Source of the DNA: JANNRR01 sp031401675 | Lineage (GTDB): Bacteria; Pseudomonadota; Alphaproteobacteria; Rhodobacterales; Rhodobacteraceae | Assembly (NCBI GenBank): GCA_031401675.1 | Contig: JANNRR010000021.1 | Coordinates: 1-25,248 of the forward strand | Direction: 5' to 3' | DNA: 25,248 nt | Shown: piece by piece, positions 22,839 through 25,248 of the stretch | Layout: each line of letters opens with the position of its first letter | Numbering within the stretch: position 1 is the stretch's first letter | Program-made: the position numbers and the translations under genes | The notes under the pieces: generated by a model | The model's input: the letters and a program-made list of their open reading frames with translations, nothing else | Database searches by the model: none | Told to the model about the DNA's origin: nothing

Positions 22839-24557
22839 ATGGCGCGCTTCCTCATCACGTCGGCCATTCCCTACATCAACGGGATCAAACACTTGGGCAA
22901 CCTTGTGGGCAGCCAGTTGCCTGCCGATCTGTACGCGCGCTATCTTCGGGCGCGCGGGCACGAAGTGATGTTTCTGTGTGCGACCGACGAACATGGCACC
23001 CCTGCCGAATTGGCGGCAGCCAAAGCCGGCAAACCGGTCGAACAGTTCTGCACTGAAATGCACGCCATTCAGAAAGACATCGCAGATGGGTTCCGACTGT
23101 CGTTCGATTATTTCGGCCGCTCCTCCAGCCAGCGCAATCACCGATTGACGCAGCATTTCGCCGGGCGACTGGCGGATGCCGGTTTGATCAAGGAAGTCAC
23201 TGAAATGCAGGTCTATTCCCTGACCGATGGCCGGTTTCTGCCAGATCGCTACATCGAGGGAACCTGCCCGAACTGCGGCTATGAACGGGCGCGCGGCGAT
23301 CAATGCGAGAACTGCACCAAGCAACTGGATCCGACCGACCTGATCAATCCGCGTTCGGCGATTTCGGGGTCAACCGATCTGGAGGTGCGAGCGACCAAGC
23401 ATCTGTACCTTCGGCAATCGGCCCTACGCCAGCAATTGTCGGACTGGATCGACAGCAAGACCGATTGGCCGATCCTGACCACGTCTATCGCCAGGAAATG
23501 GCTGAACGACGGCGACGGATTGCAGGATCGTGGCATCACCCGCGATCTGGCGTGGGGTGTGCCGGTCAAGCGCGGGGACAAAGACTGGCCGGGAATGGAG
23601 GGCAAGGTCTTTTATGTCTGGTTCGATGCGCCCATCGAATACATCGCCTGCACGGCCGAGTGGGCGGATGCGCAGGGATTGCCCGACAGTGCCTGGCAGC
23701 GCTGGTGGCGCACCGACATGGGAGCCGCCGACGTGCGCTATGTCCAGTTCATGGGCAAGGACAATGTGCCGTTCCACACGCTCAGTTTCCCGGCCACCAT
23801 CATGGGGTCGGGCGAGCCATGGAAACTGGTCGATTACATCAAGTCGTTCAATTACCTCAATTATGACGGCGGCCAGTTCTCGACCTCACTGGGGCGCGGC
23901 GTGTTCATGGATCAGGCCCTCAGCATCCTGCCGCCGGACTATTGGCGCTGGTGGCTGCTGAGCCATGCCCCCGAAAGCGCCGACAGCGAGTTTACCTGGG
24001 AGAACTTTCAGGTCTCAGTGAACAAGGATCTGGCGGACGTGCTGGGCAACTTCGTGTCGCGCATCACCAAGTTCTGCCGCTCGAAATTTGGCGAGGTGGT
24101 GCCGGCAGGTGGGCTGCCGGATGCACACGATACGGCACTCGTTGCCGAATTGTCGATTCGGGTGCGCGCCTACGAAGCGGCAATGGAGGCGATGGAGGTG
24201 CGCAAGGCGGCGGCAGAACTGCGCGCGATCTGGTCGGCCGGGAATGAGTATCTGCAATCGTCCGCGCCGTGGACCGTGATCAGATCCGACACCGACCGGG
24301 CGGCAGCGATCACGCGGCTTTCGTTGAACCTGATCCGGCTCTATGCTGTCCTGTCGCGTCCGTTCATCCCGGATGCAGCCGCCGCAATGATGGCGGGAAT
24401 GGCATGTGACGACTGGACCTGGCCGGAGGACATCGGCACCGCCCTTGGCTTGATACCGGCGGGCCATGGCTTTGTTGTCTCGGAGGTTTTGTTCAAGAAG
24501 ATTGAAGATGCCGAGCGCAGCGACTGGCAGACCCGCTTTGCCGGGGTGCGAACCTGA
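22839..24557 (+). CDS. metG: methionyl-tRNA synthetase
   Basis: This is a 572-residue class I aminoacyl-tRNA synthetase that charges tRNA-Met in the cytoplasm. The HIGH-type motif is HLGN within AIPYINGIKHLGN (9-21). ATDEHGTP (48-55) and the zinc knuckle Cys143, Cys146, Cys156 and Cys159 follow, then FDAPIEYI, FMGKDNVPFHTLSFP and the anticodon-binding helical domain from about 365. The KMSKS position reads QFSTS (346-350); as I recall, related alphaproteobacterial enzymes have KFSTS there, so the first Lys may be replaced by Gln. There is no C-terminal tRNA-binding extension, as in other short forms. The start at 22839 has AAAGG 7 bases upstream. Whether this is the only metG of the genome cannot be told from the window. 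Confidence 0.92.
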   Translation: MARFLITSAIPYINGIKHLGNLVGSQLPADLYARYLRARGHEVMFLCATDEHGTPAELAAAKAGKPVEQFCTEMHAIQKDIADGFRLSFDYFGRSSSQRNHRLTQHFAGRLADAGLIKEVTEMQVYSLTDGRFLPDRYIEGTCPNCGYERARGDQCENCTKQLDPTDLINPRSAISGSTDLEVRATKHLYLRQSALRQQLSDWIDSKTDWPILTTSIARKWLNDGDGLQDRGITRDLAWGVPVKRGDKDWPGMEGKVFYVWFDAPIEYIACTAEWADAQGLPDSAWQRWWRTDMGAADVRYVQFMGKDNVPFHTLSFPATIMGSGEPWKLVDYIKSFNYLNYDGGQFSTSLGRGVFMDQALSILPPDYWRWWLLSHAPESADSEFTWENFQVSVNKDLADVLGNFVSRITKFCRSKFGEVVPAGGLPDAHDTALVAELSIRVRAYEAAMEAMEVRKAAAELRAIWSAGNEYLQSSAPWTVIRSDTDRAAAITRLSLNLIRLYAVLSRPFIPDAAAAMMAGMACDDWTWPEDIGTALGLIPAGHGFVVSEVLFKKIEDAERSDWQTRFAGVRT

Positions 24558-24706
24558 TCCCTTTTCGACCATTCCGGATTGTGCCGGACATCAAAGTTCC
24601 CTGTACTTGGTATTCACCTTAGCGCATTCTGTAGCAACACCGGCGCTTCGTGTACCAATGCAGTTGTGATCCGGATGTGTGCTTTTGACTTCAAGGTGTG
24701 CTTGTT

Positions 24707-25248
24707 ATGCTGGAAGATTTCACGTTTCCGGGCATGACAACCCGCGTTATCTTTGGCGCGGGAACGCTTGGCCAGGCCGGCATTGAAGTCAAGCGGCTTG
24801 GCCGTCGCCGGGCGTTGGTTCTTGCGACTCCAAATCAAAAATCCCGTGGCCGATGAACTGGCCGCGCAGTTGGCCGAGCTTACCGCCGGCGTCTTCGCCG
24901 AGGCGGCCATGCATACGCCGGTCGAAGTGACGGAACGGGCCCTCGCCGCCTTTGCGGCGACGGGTGCGGACTGCATTGTCGCGTTGGGCGGCGACTCCAC
25001 CATCGGATTAGACAAGGCAATTGCCGTACGCACCGGTGCGGATCAGATCGTGATCCCGACCACTTATACCGGCTAGGAAATGACCGACATTTTGGGCGAA
25101 ACGGCGGCAGGGGCCAAGACCACTCGCCACGAAGCCGCAATTCGTCCGGAAAGGCTTATCCCCTTTGCTCCGGCTCCCCCACATCTTGTGCCGTGAAGGC
25201 TTGCGGCCGTGCCGCGTTCGCTCTATGTTCCCCCCATGCCGTCCCGCT
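24707..25248 (+). pseudogene. maleylacetate reductase (iron-type alcohol dehydrogenase family), decayed
   Basis: ATG at 24707 opens a frame reading MLEDFTFPGMTTRVIFGAGT, the usual N-terminus of maleylacetate reductase, which reduces maleylacetate to 3-oxoadipate in resorcinol, hydroxyquinol and chlorocatechol breakdown. The frame stops at 24854-24856, but similarity continues in the next frame from about 24843 (VADELAAQLAEL, then ADCIVALGGDSTIGLDKAIA, then VIPTTYTG). TAG at 25074-25076 stands where the family has Ser in TY(A/T)GSEMT. After it EMTDILGETAAGAKTTRHE continues in frame, followed by another stop at 25194-25196 and apparently more indels. With a frameshift, nonsense codons and blurred 3' sequence it is very likely nonfunctional. 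It runs off the window. Confidence 0.85.

Noticed and set aside
21438..23324. 628-codon open frame on the minus strand opposite the MFS and metG genes
   Set aside because: It spans two real genes and their gap, and its composition is the Arg/His/Gln-rich type of a GC-driven shadow frame.
24573..24588. TCCGG/CCGGA hairpin as metG terminator
   Set aside because: Stem of five pairs and no T-run; too weak to call.
24607..24658. TTGGTA ... TACCAA inverted repeat behind metG
   Set aside because: Only 6 bp with 40 bases between the arms; expected by chance.

Overview
The window is high-GC DNA (about two thirds G+C by eye) and looks like the chromosome of an alphaproteobacterium, most likely Rhodobacteraceae. 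Three observations support this. There is a GAAC-N7-GAAC direct repeat of the alphaproteobacterial LexA type in front of an ImuA-like gene. A hairpin plus GGRTATTT plus A-rich tail motif recurs behind three genes. The protein sequences (MetG, the MttB/DgcA-like/DMGDH-like set, ChaC) have an alphaproteobacterial flavour. No rRNA, tRNA or CRISPR is seen. The species cannot be named from the sequence alone.

Layout. (1) 1-366: the tail of an IS630-like transposase that has cut into a short-chain dehydrogenase gene, leaving only its C-terminus. (2) 581-3643: ilvD (minus) divergent from a mandelate racemase-subgroup enolase-superfamily enzyme (plus), each followed by the terminator motif. (3) 3704-12577: an accessory catabolic cluster around a DeoR-type regulator. 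The minus-strand genes are an MttB-family methyltransferase, a DgcA/StcD/trimethylamine-dehydrogenase-like flavoprotein and the regulator. The divergent plus-strand genes are a LicA/choline-kinase-like phosphotransferase, a dimethylglycine/sarcosine dehydrogenase-like flavoprotein with a GcvT-like half, and a ChaC-type gamma-glutamylcyclotransferase. (4) 12819-17835: a sugar-acid module, gnd, idnD-like and ghrB-like (minus) divergent from idnO-like and gntK (plus). (5) 17898-19371: a small Cys-rich lipoprotein and an aldo/keto reductase (minus). (6) 19474-24557, plus strand: an orphan SOS-type ImuA-like gene, yceI, cytochrome b561, an MFS transporter and metG. (7) 24707 to the end: a decayed maleylacetate reductase gene.

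How the genes fit together. Region 4 encodes every enzyme needed to take 2-keto-L-gulonate or L-idonate through 5-ketogluconate, gluconate and 6-phosphogluconate to ribulose 5-phosphate. Region 3 joins three enzyme families known to handle N-methyl groups with a small-molecule kinase and a gamma-glutamyl cleaving enzyme under one regulator. Its substrate is unknown and it is the best candidate here for an undescribed pathway. The two ends of the window show gene decay (an IS insertion and a multiply broken pseudogene), as expected of an accessory region.
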